From an uncultured Paraprevotella sp. (GTDB taxonomy: Bacteria > Bacteroidota > Bacteroidia > Bacteroidales > Bacteroidaceae): a stretch of DNA of 46,504 nt. A program made the translations under genes and the position numbers. The notes under the pieces were generated by a model. The model was not told the DNA's origin, made no database searches, and saw only the letters and a program-made list of their open reading frames with translations. This document shows, in pieces, positions 18,525 to 27,300 of the stretch. The stretch covers positions 1 to 46,504 of the forward strand of contig URKA01000026.1 in the NCBI GenBank assembly GCA_900548345.1. Reading direction: 5' to 3'. The number at the start of each line of letters is the position of its first letter. Position 1 is the first letter of the stretch.

Positions 18525-21500
18525 ATGAAGAAGTTCAGCATGAAACGGTTTATTGTCGGCCTCATCGGCATCCTTTCCTGTGCAGGCATATCCGCACAGA
18601 CGGTTGCGCAACCGACGATTACCAACTATGACTTCCTTGATCAGTCGTGTATACACAGCATCTCTGACAACGGAAAGTGGGCTGTGTCGTTCGGAGCCGG
18701 AGTTTCCAACACACAGATGTACACCAACGCCCGCCTCATCAACATCGAAACAGGCGAAGTCACCGTTCTCGGCCTTGAGAACGATGAAGAGACTCCGCTC
18801 TCGTGTGCGGCATACGACGTCACCGACGACGGTATGGTGGTGGGCGAGTACAAAGGCAAGCCGGCCACATGGACCAAGGCTACAGGATGGAAGACCCTGG
18901 ATTTGCCTATCGGACGCGCCGGCGGTATGCTCGAATGCGTCACTCCCGACGGTAAGTTTGCCGTGGGTAGGTCCACTTTGGGCTCCATGAACGAGCAGGG
19001 ACTGTTGTACGACCTCACCACCGGTGAAATCCTCGACACGCCGGGCGTTCCCACCACGGGTAGCAACGGTGAGGAACTCCAGCAGGTACGCTTCACCAGC
19101 ATCACCGGCGACGGACGTTACATCGACGGTACGGGTGACTTCTCGTACACGTGGAACACGGTAGGCTTCATCTACGACCGCCAGGAGAGCAAATGTATCC
19201 GTCCGGGATACAACGACGACGGTACGCCGGTACAGGAGAACATCTACGTATCGAACGGCCAATTCAGCCCCAACGGCAAGTGGTACGTGGGAGCTGCAAC
19301 CGTTTATACCGACGGCGACGAATACGACTGCCCTTTCCGCTACAACATGGAAACGAAGCAATTCGACACCTACGAGGGCGCAGCCGGACAGAACTACGGC
19401 TTTGTGCTGGCCGACAACGAAGGTAACATGTATGCGGCCACTCCTCCCAACACACCCGTACGTACCCTCTACATCTTCGTCAACGGATTCTGGTATCCCA
19501 TGGACGACCTGATGAGACTGCGCTACGACATCGACATCTACGGCAAGACCGGCTATGACAACACCGGTACCTGCGTGGGCATCTCAGGCGACGGCAAGGT
19601 GCTCGCCTCCTTCCCCGACCCCTACCGCAGCTATGTGGTCCGGATGAACGAGACGTTCAGCCAGGCTGCGCTCAACGTGAATTTGTTGAAGGACTATACG
19701 GCCACTCCGGCCGACGGCGCAGCCGTTTCTTCGCTCAAGACCATCAACCTGCGATTCAAATACGACGTTGCCCTGTTGAAGGACAAGAGCGCCGTACATC
19801 TGAAAGATAAGAACGGCAATGACTATGGCCGTCTGGTCGGAATCCAGCTGCTTACCAGCGGCAAGGAAATACAGGTAACCTACCGTTCAACCAACCTTAC
19901 CGAAGGCGAGAACTATACCCTGACCATTGATGCTGGTACCATCGCCCTGAAGTCCGACGCAAGCCGCATAAACGAGGATATTGTGCTCCACTACACAGGA
20001 CGCGCCAAGAAACCGGTAGAGGTGGAAACCACCACTCCGGAGAACGGAAGCTCACTGTCGCAACTCAGCATCAGCACAAACCCGGTATTCCTGTACTTCG
20101 ATACCGACGTGAAACTCGCTGACGGTGCCAAAGCATACCTGTATCGTGACGACGAGACAGAATCCATCGCAGAACTTCAACTGGCCACATCCACCAACGC
20201 GGCACAGTCCAAGATGGTGCTGATTTACCCGGCCACCACACAGTATCTCTACAAGGGAAGCTCATACAGGATTGTCGTTCCGGCAGGTGCCGTGACCGAC
20301 TCCAATGGCGACAACCCCACCACACAGGACTATACCCTGACTTATGAAGGTGCATACGATAGAGAGATCACTCCCGACGACGGTTCCATCTACAGCGAGG
20401 ACTTCGCCTACGGTGTGGCCAACATGTTGCTGCGCGACGGTGACGGCCTTACGCCCGACTCCGAAATGCAGGGCTACGACTTCCAGACCGGCGACGCATA
20501 CGCATGGGTTCCCGTCCGTGACGATGGCTCTACCGACTTTGCCGCAGCATCCACCTCTTCCTACTCTCCTGCGGGCAAGAGCGACGACTGGATGGTAACG
20601 CCGCAGATTTACATCCCCGACGAGAAGTGCCGTCTGGACTTCGACGCACAGGGCTTCCGCAGCGCGAAGAGCGACAAGCTGAAAGTAATCGTTTACGCCG
20701 ACGAGACCATATACAACTACCTCACGGCCGACCTCTGCACGAAGATGCGCACCGAAGGCAAGGTACTCATGGACGAGGTGGTTCTGCCGGGTGCAAGCGA
20801 CACAGAATTGACCGGTGACTGGACACCCTATTCCTTCAAACTTGAGGAATATGCCGGCAAGAACATCTACGTGGCCTTCGTGAACGAGAACGAAGGACAA
20901 AGCCTCGTAATCGTGGACAACATCAAGGTTGTACGCGACAACGGCTTCCTCGTAGCCCTCTCTTCCGAGATGAGCATGATTGGCAAGACCAGCACACCGG
21001 TTTCCGGCCGCGTGATTGTCAATGTCGCCACAGGTACCATCAGCGATGCCAGCGTGAAGCTGCTCGATGCCGACAAGAACGTCATCGACGAAGTATCGGC
21101 TACCGGACTTGAATTGAAGAAGGGCGACGACTTCCCGTTCAGCTTCACCAAGGAACTGCCGCTTACCGTAGGTCGCACGAACACCTTCTACCTGTCCATA
21201 AAGCTCGGCGAGTACGCTGACGAGTTGCCTTATGCCATCGAGAACATGGCCTTCCAGACCACGAAGCGTGTCATCATCGAGGAAAACACAGGAATGGATT
21301 GCGTATTCTGTCCGCAAGGACACTACGCTTGGGAGAAACTCTCCGACATCTTCGGCGACAAGGTCATCCTGGCGGCTTACCACTGCTACACCGGCGACAT
21401 GTACGAAAGCGGCATGTCCACTTATGTAAAAGACTTCCTCGGCCTTTCAGGCGCACCGACCGCGATGATCAACCGCAACAACGTGGTGGCAAGCCCGATG

Positions 21501-22217
21501 TACCGCGAGACCCGTGAAGGCAAGTATTATTACAACCTCACCTCGCCCAACAGCGACTGCTGGCTCGACGTGATTCAAAAGGAAATGGAAAGCATGGCTG
21601 TAGCCGACCTCAAAGTTACGGCTTCTTACAGCTCAATCACTTCAAAGGTATCCGTACCCTTCACCGCCAAGTTTGCCTTAGACATGGAGAAACAGAACAT
21701 CGGTCTGTTCATCATCGTCACCGAGGACGGCCTGACAGGTTACCAGAAGAACACCTTCGCTTCGCAGAGCACGGACAACACCATCGGTATTGAAGAATGG
21801 TGTCAGGGCGGAATCTACGGCCAAGGCACCGTTTACCCGTTCACACAGAACCACGTGTCGCGCGCACACATCGGTACCTACTTCGGTGACACGAAGTACT
21901 TGCCGCAGACCATCACCAACAACCAGGACTACACAGGCACTATCGAGTTCAACGTACCGTCCACCGTACAGGATATCAATAACTGCAACGTGATTTGCAT
22001 GATGATTGATGCCAACACCGGCCGTGTGCTGAACAACGCAACCGCCAAGATAATCAATTCCGGCAACGACGGCATAGAAGGTATCTCAACCGACGGTGCA
22101 GACGTTGTGGAAACAGCCCGTTACAACGCCGCCGGACAGCTGATTTCCGGTCCGCAGAAGGGTATCAACATCATCAAGTACTCCAATGGAACTATCCAGA
22201 AGGTACTGGTAAAGTAA
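18525..22217 (+). CDS. 1230-residue multidomain surface protein: propeller-like repeats, Ig-like, cleaved-adhesin-like, Omp28 domain, C-terminal tag
   Basis: This protein combines several modules. A signal peptide (about 1-26) is followed by a region (about 35-350) with repeated DGKxxVG-type motifs suggestive of a beta-propeller: ISDNGKWAVS, VTDDGMVVGEY, VTPDGKFAVGRS, FSPNGKWYVGA and ISGDGKVLAS. Ig-like/Big_5 segments follow (about 390-620, TPADGAAVSSLKTINLRF and TPENGSSLSQLSI). Next is a choice-of-anchor J/cleaved-adhesin-like domain (about 625-810, DDWMVTPQIYIPDEKCRLDFDAQGF). The Omp28-related domain (about 915-1185) has Cys926-Cys929 in GMDCVFCPQGH and FTQNHVSRAHI. The tail is ETARYNAAGQLISGPQKGINIIKYSNGTIQKVLVK. 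An alternative start five codons later (MKRFIVG) is equally plausible. It is the last gene of the block, before the terminator. A large surface-anchored binding protein is inferred. Confidence 0.83.
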   Translation: MKKFSMKRFIVGLIGILSCAGISAQTVAQPTITNYDFLDQSCIHSISDNGKWAVSFGAGVSNTQMYTNARLINIETGEVTVLGLENDEETPLSCAAYDVTDDGMVVGEYKGKPATWTKATGWKTLDLPIGRAGGMLECVTPDGKFAVGRSTLGSMNEQGLLYDLTTGEILDTPGVPTTGSNGEELQQVRFTSITGDGRYIDGTGDFSYTWNTVGFIYDRQESKCIRPGYNDDGTPVQENIYVSNGQFSPNGKWYVGAATVYTDGDEYDCPFRYNMETKQFDTYEGAAGQNYGFVLADNEGNMYAATPPNTPVRTLYIFVNGFWYPMDDLMRLRYDIDIYGKTGYDNTGTCVGISGDGKVLASFPDPYRSYVVRMNETFSQAALNVNLLKDYTATPADGAAVSSLKTINLRFKYDVALLKDKSAVHLKDKNGNDYGRLVGIQLLTSGKEIQVTYRSTNLTEGENYTLTIDAGTIALKSDASRINEDIVLHYTGRAKKPVEVETTTPENGSSLSQLSISTNPVFLYFDTDVKLADGAKAYLYRDDETESIAELQLATSTNAAQSKMVLIYPATTQYLYKGSSYRIVVPAGAVTDSNGDNPTTQDYTLTYEGAYDREITPDDGSIYSEDFAYGVANMLLRDGDGLTPDSEMQGYDFQTGDAYAWVPVRDDGSTDFAAASTSSYSPAGKSDDWMVTPQIYIPDEKCRLDFDAQGFRSAKSDKLKVIVYADETIYNYLTADLCTKMRTEGKVLMDEVVLPGASDTELTGDWTPYSFKLEEYAGKNIYVAFVNENEGQSLVIVDNIKVVRDNGFLVALSSEMSMIGKTSTPVSGRVIVNVATGTISDASVKLLDADKNVIDEVSATGLELKKGDDFPFSFTKELPLTVGRTNTFYLSIKLGEYADELPYAIENMAFQTTKRVIIEENTGMDCVFCPQGHYAWEKLSDIFGDKVILAAYHCYTGDMYESGMSTYVKDFLGLSGAPTAMINRNNVVASPMYRETREGKYYYNLTSPNSDCWLDVIQKEMESMAVADLKVTASYSSITSKVSVPFTAKFALDMEKQNIGLFIIVTEDGLTGYQKNTFASQSTDNTIGIEEWCQGGIYGQGTVYPFTQNHVSRAHIGTYFGDTKYLPQTITNNQDYTGTIEFNVPSTVQDINNCNVICMMIDANTGRVLNNATAKIINSGNDGIEGISTDGADVVETARYNAAGQLISGPQKGINIIKYSNGTIQKVLVK

Positions 22218-22266
22218 GCTCACGTACTTGTGTGGAATAAACGCCACACAGATACAAACCACCTTT

Positions 22267-22306
22267 CGCACCTGTATGCACTCCCTTGCATACAGGTGCG
22301 TTTTTT
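22267..22306 (+). terminator. Rho-independent terminator of the 12-gene block
   Basis: CGCACCTGTATGCA (22267-22280) pairs perfectly with TGCATACAGGTGCG (22287-22300) around the loop CTCCCT, and is followed by TTTTTT (22301-22306). It begins 49 bases after the stop of the last gene. This is the only canonical terminator seen downstream of the susC-led block. Confidence 0.93.
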
Positions 22307-22415
22307 ATGCCCTGAGTCCGTCCCCTACCGACCGCCGTTTTGGGGGAAGCTGACTTCCAAGACATAAAAACCACGAAGACCTGAAAGTTTTGTTTTACCT
22401 GTAAATTCTATAAAT

Positions 22416-22494
22416 AAAACTTCTATTTATAAAACCAAAACTTTTATTTTCATAAATGAAACTTTTATTTTTGAAAATAAAACTTTTATTTTAA
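22416..22494. repeat. four units of a 21-bp AT-rich tandem repeat
   Basis: The core AAACTTTTATTT recurs with its C at 22420, 22441, 22462 and 22483, an exact period of 21 bp. A degenerate fifth unit may precede it (C at 22399). Between the cores the spacer varies (TATAAAACC, CATAAATG, TGAAAATAA). The repeat lies in the 432-base gap between the terminator and the mscS promoter, about 120 bp upstream of the latter. The rest of that gap shows no gene. Twenty-one bp is two helical turns, so the A-tracts are in phase and the DNA may be bent. Function is unknown. Confidence 0.85.
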
Positions 22495-22611
22495 GTTCCC
22501 TCCGTCAGAACACGAAACTCATTTCCAGCACATCCCATTTTTTATGTCCGGCTCCGTTCGCTCTCCTATGATAAAAATACTTAAAACGTACGCTATTCAC
22601 AACGTATGTCT

Positions 22612-22619
22612 TATCTTTG
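22612..22619 (+). promoter_or_regulatory. -7 box of mscS promoter
   Basis: TATCTTTG matches the Bacteroidales -7 consensus TAnnTTTG exactly and lies 30 bases before the mscS start codon. No convincing -33 TTTG is visible at the usual distance. Confidence 0.7.
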
Positions 22620-22649
22620 TAGAGTCATAAATTCAAAAACACAAACACT

Positions 22650-23528
22650 ATGATTCAATTTCTACAGGCTGCGGCGGACAGCGCCGATGTGGCAAAAGAC
22701 ATGGCTTCAGTTCTCAGTTCCGGTCGTACAGACTTGATTATCGAGCGCTTGATAGACCTCTGCATCAGCGCGGGCAAAAACATCCTTGCCGCTGTGGTCG
22801 TCTACATCGTGGGGCGGTTCATCATCTCGCTCATCAAACGTATCCTGCTCAACATGCTTGAACGGCGGAAAGTGGAAATCAGCGTACAGACTTTTCTGAG
22901 AAGCCTCGTCAACATCCTGCTCAACATCCTGCTCATCATATCGGTGGTCGGCGCATTGGGCATCAACACCACATCGTTTGCCGCCTTGCTGGCATCCGCC
23001 GGTGTGGCCATAGGCATGGCACTCTCCGGCAACCTGCAAAACTTTGCCGGCGGACTGATTATCCTGTTCTTCAAGCCCTACAAGGTGGGCGACTGGGTGG
23101 AAGCACAAGGGGTGTCGGGTACCGTGAGCGAAATCCAAATCATGCACACTCTCGTGACCACAGCCGACAACAAGGTGGTGTATGTGCCCAACGGCGCCAT
23201 GAGCAGCAGCGTTATCGTCAACTACAACCGTATGGAGACCCGGCGTGTGGACTGGATTATCGGAGTGGACTATGGGTCTGATCTGGAAAAAGTCAAGGCC
23301 GTGGTCGACGAACTTATCCGGCAGGACGAACGCATACTGACCGAACCTGCACCGATGATTGCCTTGCATGCCCTGGACAGCAGCAGCGTGAACGTCACCA
23401 TCCGCGTATGGGTATCCGGCAAGGACTATTGGAATGTATATTTTGACATGAACAGAAGAATCTACGATGAGTTCAACAGGCAGGGTATCAACTTCCCGTT
23501 CCCGCAGCTCACCGTGCATCAAGGATAA
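22650..23528 (+). CDS. MscS-family small-conductance mechanosensitive channel
   Basis: This 292-residue inner-membrane channel opens on membrane tension to release solutes during hypo-osmotic shock. Three membrane segments are visible (about 35-57, 75-98 and the pore helix about 100-130). The pore helix and adjacent beta domain carry the family signature GVAIGMALSGNLQNFAGGLIILFFKPYKVGDWVE, with the small-residue packing pattern of TM3. The C-terminal cytosolic alpha/beta domain is complete (about 185-285), ending with the INFPFPQLTVHQG segment. Length is typical of E. coli MscS-like proteins (about 286). It has its own promoter and ends in a bidirectional terminator, so it is monocistronic. 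Confidence 0.96.
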   Translation: MIQFLQAAADSADVAKDMASVLSSGRTDLIIERLIDLCISAGKNILAAVVVYIVGRFIISLIKRILLNMLERRKVEISVQTFLRSLVNILLNILLIISVVGALGINTTSFAALLASAGVAIGMALSGNLQNFAGGLIILFFKPYKVGDWVEAQGVSGTVSEIQIMHTLVTTADNKVVYVPNGAMSSSVIVNYNRMETRRVDWIIGVDYGSDLEKVKAVVDELIRQDERILTEPAPMIALHALDSSSVNVTIRVWVSGKDYWNVYFDMNRRIYDEFNRQGINFPFPQLTVHQG

Positions 23529-23539
23529 TGGCACACAAA

Positions 23540-23590
23540 TGCCCGCAGATTTTTTATTTCTCCTTTCTCAGAATAAAAAATCTGCGGGCA
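23540..23590. terminator. bidirectional terminator between mscS and hepT
   Basis: A perfect 19-bp inverted repeat (23540-23558 and 23572-23590) with a 13-base loop consists of a GC-rich base (TGCCCGCAGA) and an A/T run on both arms. It therefore gives a stem plus U-rich tract in both directions, serving the convergent mscS (+) and mntA-hepT (-) transcripts. Confidence 0.88.
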
Positions 23591-23645
23591 TCCGCTTCAT
23601 CCATGTTATCAACATGCCTGTTGCGATACATCGGCTTGACAACAA

Positions 23646-23987
23646 TCAATCATTATTCAACAGCACTCCAATCTCTCCTCTTAATTTAGGTAAATGATTG
23701 ATGACGATGCTCCATAGTATATCAGCAGACAAACTATCATATCCGTGAATGATATAATTTCTTGCATCTACAATCTTACGTGAATTAGTAATGGTTATAT
23801 TCTTGTCGGCCTTTAAGATCCGGTTCATGGCTTCACCGATAATCTCTATATCCCGTTCTATGGCACGCCGAAGACAAATATCACTGCAAAATTCCTCAAA
23901 CAACTTAGGTTTGTCACCGAAGAAACTTTCTATCTCTTCAATGGCCACCCAAATATCTTGTAGATATTTCTTAATTGAATCATCCAT
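23646..23987 (-). CDS. hepT: HepT-like HEPN-domain RNase toxin (DUF86)
   Basis: This 113-residue toxin belongs to a type VII HepT/MntA toxin-antitoxin pair. The HEPN RNase motif is R76-N-Y-I-I-H81-G-Y83, which is RX4H followed by xY. In the characterised Shewanella system the antitoxin AMPylates the Tyr of this RX4HXY motif to silence the RNase, and that Tyr is present here. The segment RAIERDIEIIGEAMNRI (about 41-57) is the usual HEPN/DUF86 helix. The length is normal. It overlaps the end of the antitoxin gene by 8 bases, so translation is coupled, with the antitoxin first. The pair sits alone between two terminated or promoted units, which fits acquisition as a small module. Confidence 0.92.
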   Translation of the reverse strand: MDDSIKKYLQDIWVAIEEIESFFGDKPKLFEEFCSDICLRRAIERDIEIIGEAMNRILKADKNITITNSRKIVDARNYIIHGYDSLSADILWSIVINHLPKLRGEIGVLLNND

Positions 23988-24279
23988 ATATCAGTGCTTT
24001 TGTAGTATCTACACTCTTCTTCAGATATGGGTTCTTTATCGTCTGTTCTTCTAACAAATCCACTTCTCTACCCAACACGTCTTCCAATGAATATTTGAAC
24101 TCAAAGTAATTGTCAAAGTAATCGCCGACTTCCGATTTATTGAAAGAGACGACCAAATCCACATCACTCTCATCATTGAAACGATTAGTAAGTATAGAAC
24201 CAAACACAAACAGTTTGCTTACCTTATGCTTCCTGCACAAGGAGATAATCTTCTGTATGTTATTTTCTATTAAATTCAT
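23980..24279 (-). CDS. mntA: MntA-like minimal nucleotidyltransferase antitoxin
   Basis: This 99-residue protein starts at ATG (MNLIENNIQK). An upstream in-frame TTG two codons earlier is less likely. The nucleotidyltransferase motif is FVFGSILTNRFNDESDVDLVV, which gives G27-S28 and the metal-binding D39xD41. A third acidic residue is D74 in REVDLLEE. All catalytic elements for AMP transfer are therefore present, consistent with neutralising HepT by AMPylation. It overlaps hepT by 8 bases. A -7 box and a short inverted repeat lie directly upstream and may allow autoregulation. Confidence 0.9.
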   Translation of the reverse strand: MNLIENNIQKIISLCRKHKVSKLFVFGSILTNRFNDESDVDLVVSFNKSEVGDYFDNYFEFKYSLEDVLGREVDLLEEQTIKNPYLKKSVDTTKALIYG

Positions 24280-24289
24280 ATACAAACGT

Positions 24290-24310
24290 CCCTATGATGC
24301 AAAGATAGGG
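24290..24310 (-). promoter_or_regulatory. mntA-hepT promoter with overlapping inverted repeat
   Basis: On the minus strand TATCTTTG (24307-24300) matches the -7 consensus and lies about 20 bases before the mntA ATG. CCCTAT (24290-24295) and ATAGGG (24305-24310) form a 6-bp inverted repeat that brackets the -7 box and the expected start of transcription. It could be an operator for autoregulation by the pair. The repeat is short and may be chance. Confidence 0.55.
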
Positions 24311-24396
24311 ATTTTATGATAGCATCACATTATTATGCGGACTTTTTTCCATCTACGCACTAAAAACACCATTCCTTCCCCAAAGAACACCTTTAA

Positions 24397-27300
24397 TTAT
24401 TCCGCACCGACAACCAGTTTGTATGCCTGCATGCCGCCGGACGTAAACACACTTACAATGTATATTCCGCACGGCAAACGCAGCTCGCAGGGCCGGAAAG
24501 CAGCCACACGCCCCTCGTTCATCACCATGCCGGACACACCCGACACACGATAGGCCACATCCTCTACCGTACGGATGCTGAGGGTATTTCCACGAGGAGA
24601 AGTCACACTCACCCGCGGTTCTCCGGTCACACCGCTGACTGAAGTCGCATGAATCCCGTCGCCAACCAGACGTATTGCCTTGCGGCCTGCATTTGTCTCT
24701 ACCGCGAATTCCTCTTCCCACACCCCTATGCGTTCCGGTGTGAAAACGAAATTAAAGCCGTATGTCTCTCCCGGCGCAAGCACGCTTCCTTCCTGCAGGT
24801 CGAAAGAAGTGCTCCACGGAGCCGTAAGCGACGTGACACCCGTAACCACCAAATCCGCATCTCCCGTGTTCTGCAACGTAAACCTCGGCGAAACCGTTCT
24901 CGCGGCAAGTTCCGTATCACCGGCATACCACTTCGGGGAAGTGAGCGACAATACTGGTTGCCCGCCCCACTCGGCCGAAGGTTCTTCGTCCTCCTTCTCA
25001 ACCGACATGTTCACTCCCGACCATACTTCCACTTCGGAAATGCGGCAATATGCCGACCAGTTGTACACAGCCATATAGCGGTATCTGCCTACAGGCCCTA
25101 CGGCATAGCTACCCATACTGCCATCTTCCGTCACCCATGAATCATCTATCACAGAGACACCACCGTATACCGTTCCATTGGTACGCATGAAATCGCTGGC
25201 CGCACCCACGTTCCATGAACCGGTATAAGGACCGTCAGCCGTTGAGCCCAGCACCTTGGCCTGTTCCCTTGTGTCCTGCACTGCACCATCATTGTACATG
25301 ACGACCTTGTTCAGGTCTATGCCGTCCTCGCCGAAGTCGTAGACCATGAAATACTGGTTCTTCAAGCTGATGGGTTGGTCTTTTATACCATCAGAGGCTG
25401 CCGTAACAGCAGCCTCCCACTCTTCTGTTTTATCATTTCCATTCGCGTCATAAACTTTCACGGACACCGCGCGTTCCTGCAAATTGACAGCCAGTTGTTC
25501 CACCTGTTCCAAGGGGGCCACACGCAGGTTCTTGAGCTCGACAGTCCCGCTCTTGCCCTGTACGTAAACCCTCAGCACGGCAGCACCGCACTTTACGGTC
25601 AGCGTACCTAAAAGTTTTTCAGTCCATTCGCCTGTCGGCTCCATTTTCTTTCCAATCTTCTTCCCCCCGTCAACAGCGGCAAACAGGCTTGTACCGGAGG
25701 CTGTGGCACGGTAAGTGGCATACACGTTATATTTCTTCTCCAGGCCGGTAGCCGTGTTGTATTCGGGTGCCGGAAATATGAGCGTGTAACTCATCCACTC
25801 TCCGTCTTCCATTGCCGTCACGTACACGTCGTCTCCTTCGCATGCCAACTCCACAGTACCGTCCGCACGATATACGGTGCCGGACTTGGTTCCCACGTTA
25901 TGGTAAGTGTGCATCTCTCCGTTCTCCGTGTAATAATCGTAATCGGCAGCCTTCACCGTACAGGGCACCGTCGGAATGCCCGACATGCGTTTGCCGTCTT
26001 TCCACGTACCGGCATCTCCGGCCATCCATTCCGTACGTTTCTTGGTCAGTGTGCCCCATCCGGCCCATTCATAAAACCAGTTCGGGGCCACGCCCCAGTT
26101 CTCGCAGCCGTAATCGGCCATCATCTTGTCGTATGCACGCTGCAGCCACACCATATCTTCGGCCGGCAGACCGGCACGCACCCGATAATGATCCAGGGCC
26201 TGCGTCTTCCATCCGCCCGTACCGAACACCTTGCCGCGGTCTCCATACGCCATGCTCTTGGCCGCCCAACGCTTGGAACGACTGACAGCCTTATAGAATT
26301 TATTGTTCTCGAACGAGCATTCGTCCTCATTGTCCGTATAAGCCGAAGGTTCCCACGGTTCGGGCTGGTCATCGAACGACTGGATGCCCGACAGGTTGTA
26401 GCGGATATTGAACTCTATACCTTTCAGTATGCGGTTGTCGAGACAACTGTACAGGGTGTCGCCCTGATTCCACGTCATCTCGGCTATTGCCGTGTAATTG
26501 CCGATGCCGCCCATCGTATGGCCTTGGTCGCGGCACGACTCCTGACACTGTCCGTTGCGGTAGATATAGTATTTCAGCACTTCGTCGGAATAGTACGGCT
26601 CGCCCGTCGACGGCCATGACACATTATAATCGCATTTGAATTCATCCTCGCTAATCAGGCTTCCCTGTATAGGCGGACCCATCCGGAGCGGCAGGTCGTC
26701 CGTACGGGCCGGCAGGCCGGTGAGGTAGCGGTATCCCCGTTCGTAAATCGTGTCGTTATCGAGGAATATACCCATCGCCATCAGCCCACGGGCGGCAAAC
26801 AGTCCCTGATTGCCGAAACGTCCGGGGTCGAAGTTATAAATGTTCCAATAGAACGACACGTCATTATTGTCATCCGTCAGCGACTTATGGCTTTCGGCCG
26901 ACACTTTCGTGCTGTAGAACGGGTACACCAGCATTTTCTTGAAGGCCTCCCGGTCTTCCTCTGCCCATCCCTCATAATCGCGCAACAACTCGGCAGCCTC
27001 TATCAGCATGTAAATCTTCCCATTATCCAAAGGGGCGGTTCCCCTGCAACTGGCATTCGTCAACCGTTTGTAACGGTTCAGACGTGCCACGGCGTCATCG
27101 GCATACTTCCTGTCGCCGGTGATATGGTAAAGCAATGCCATGTCGTGCGCACGGCGGCCGTCGCTGCCAATCGTCGCATTGAACCGACCTTCCTTAATCT
27201 GCGTAATATCCTCGTAGGCTCCATTACCGGGTTTGGAATATCTGTCGTCCAGCAAATTCAGATAGGTTGTATAAAAGGGCTCCTGACGGGCCTCAACCAT

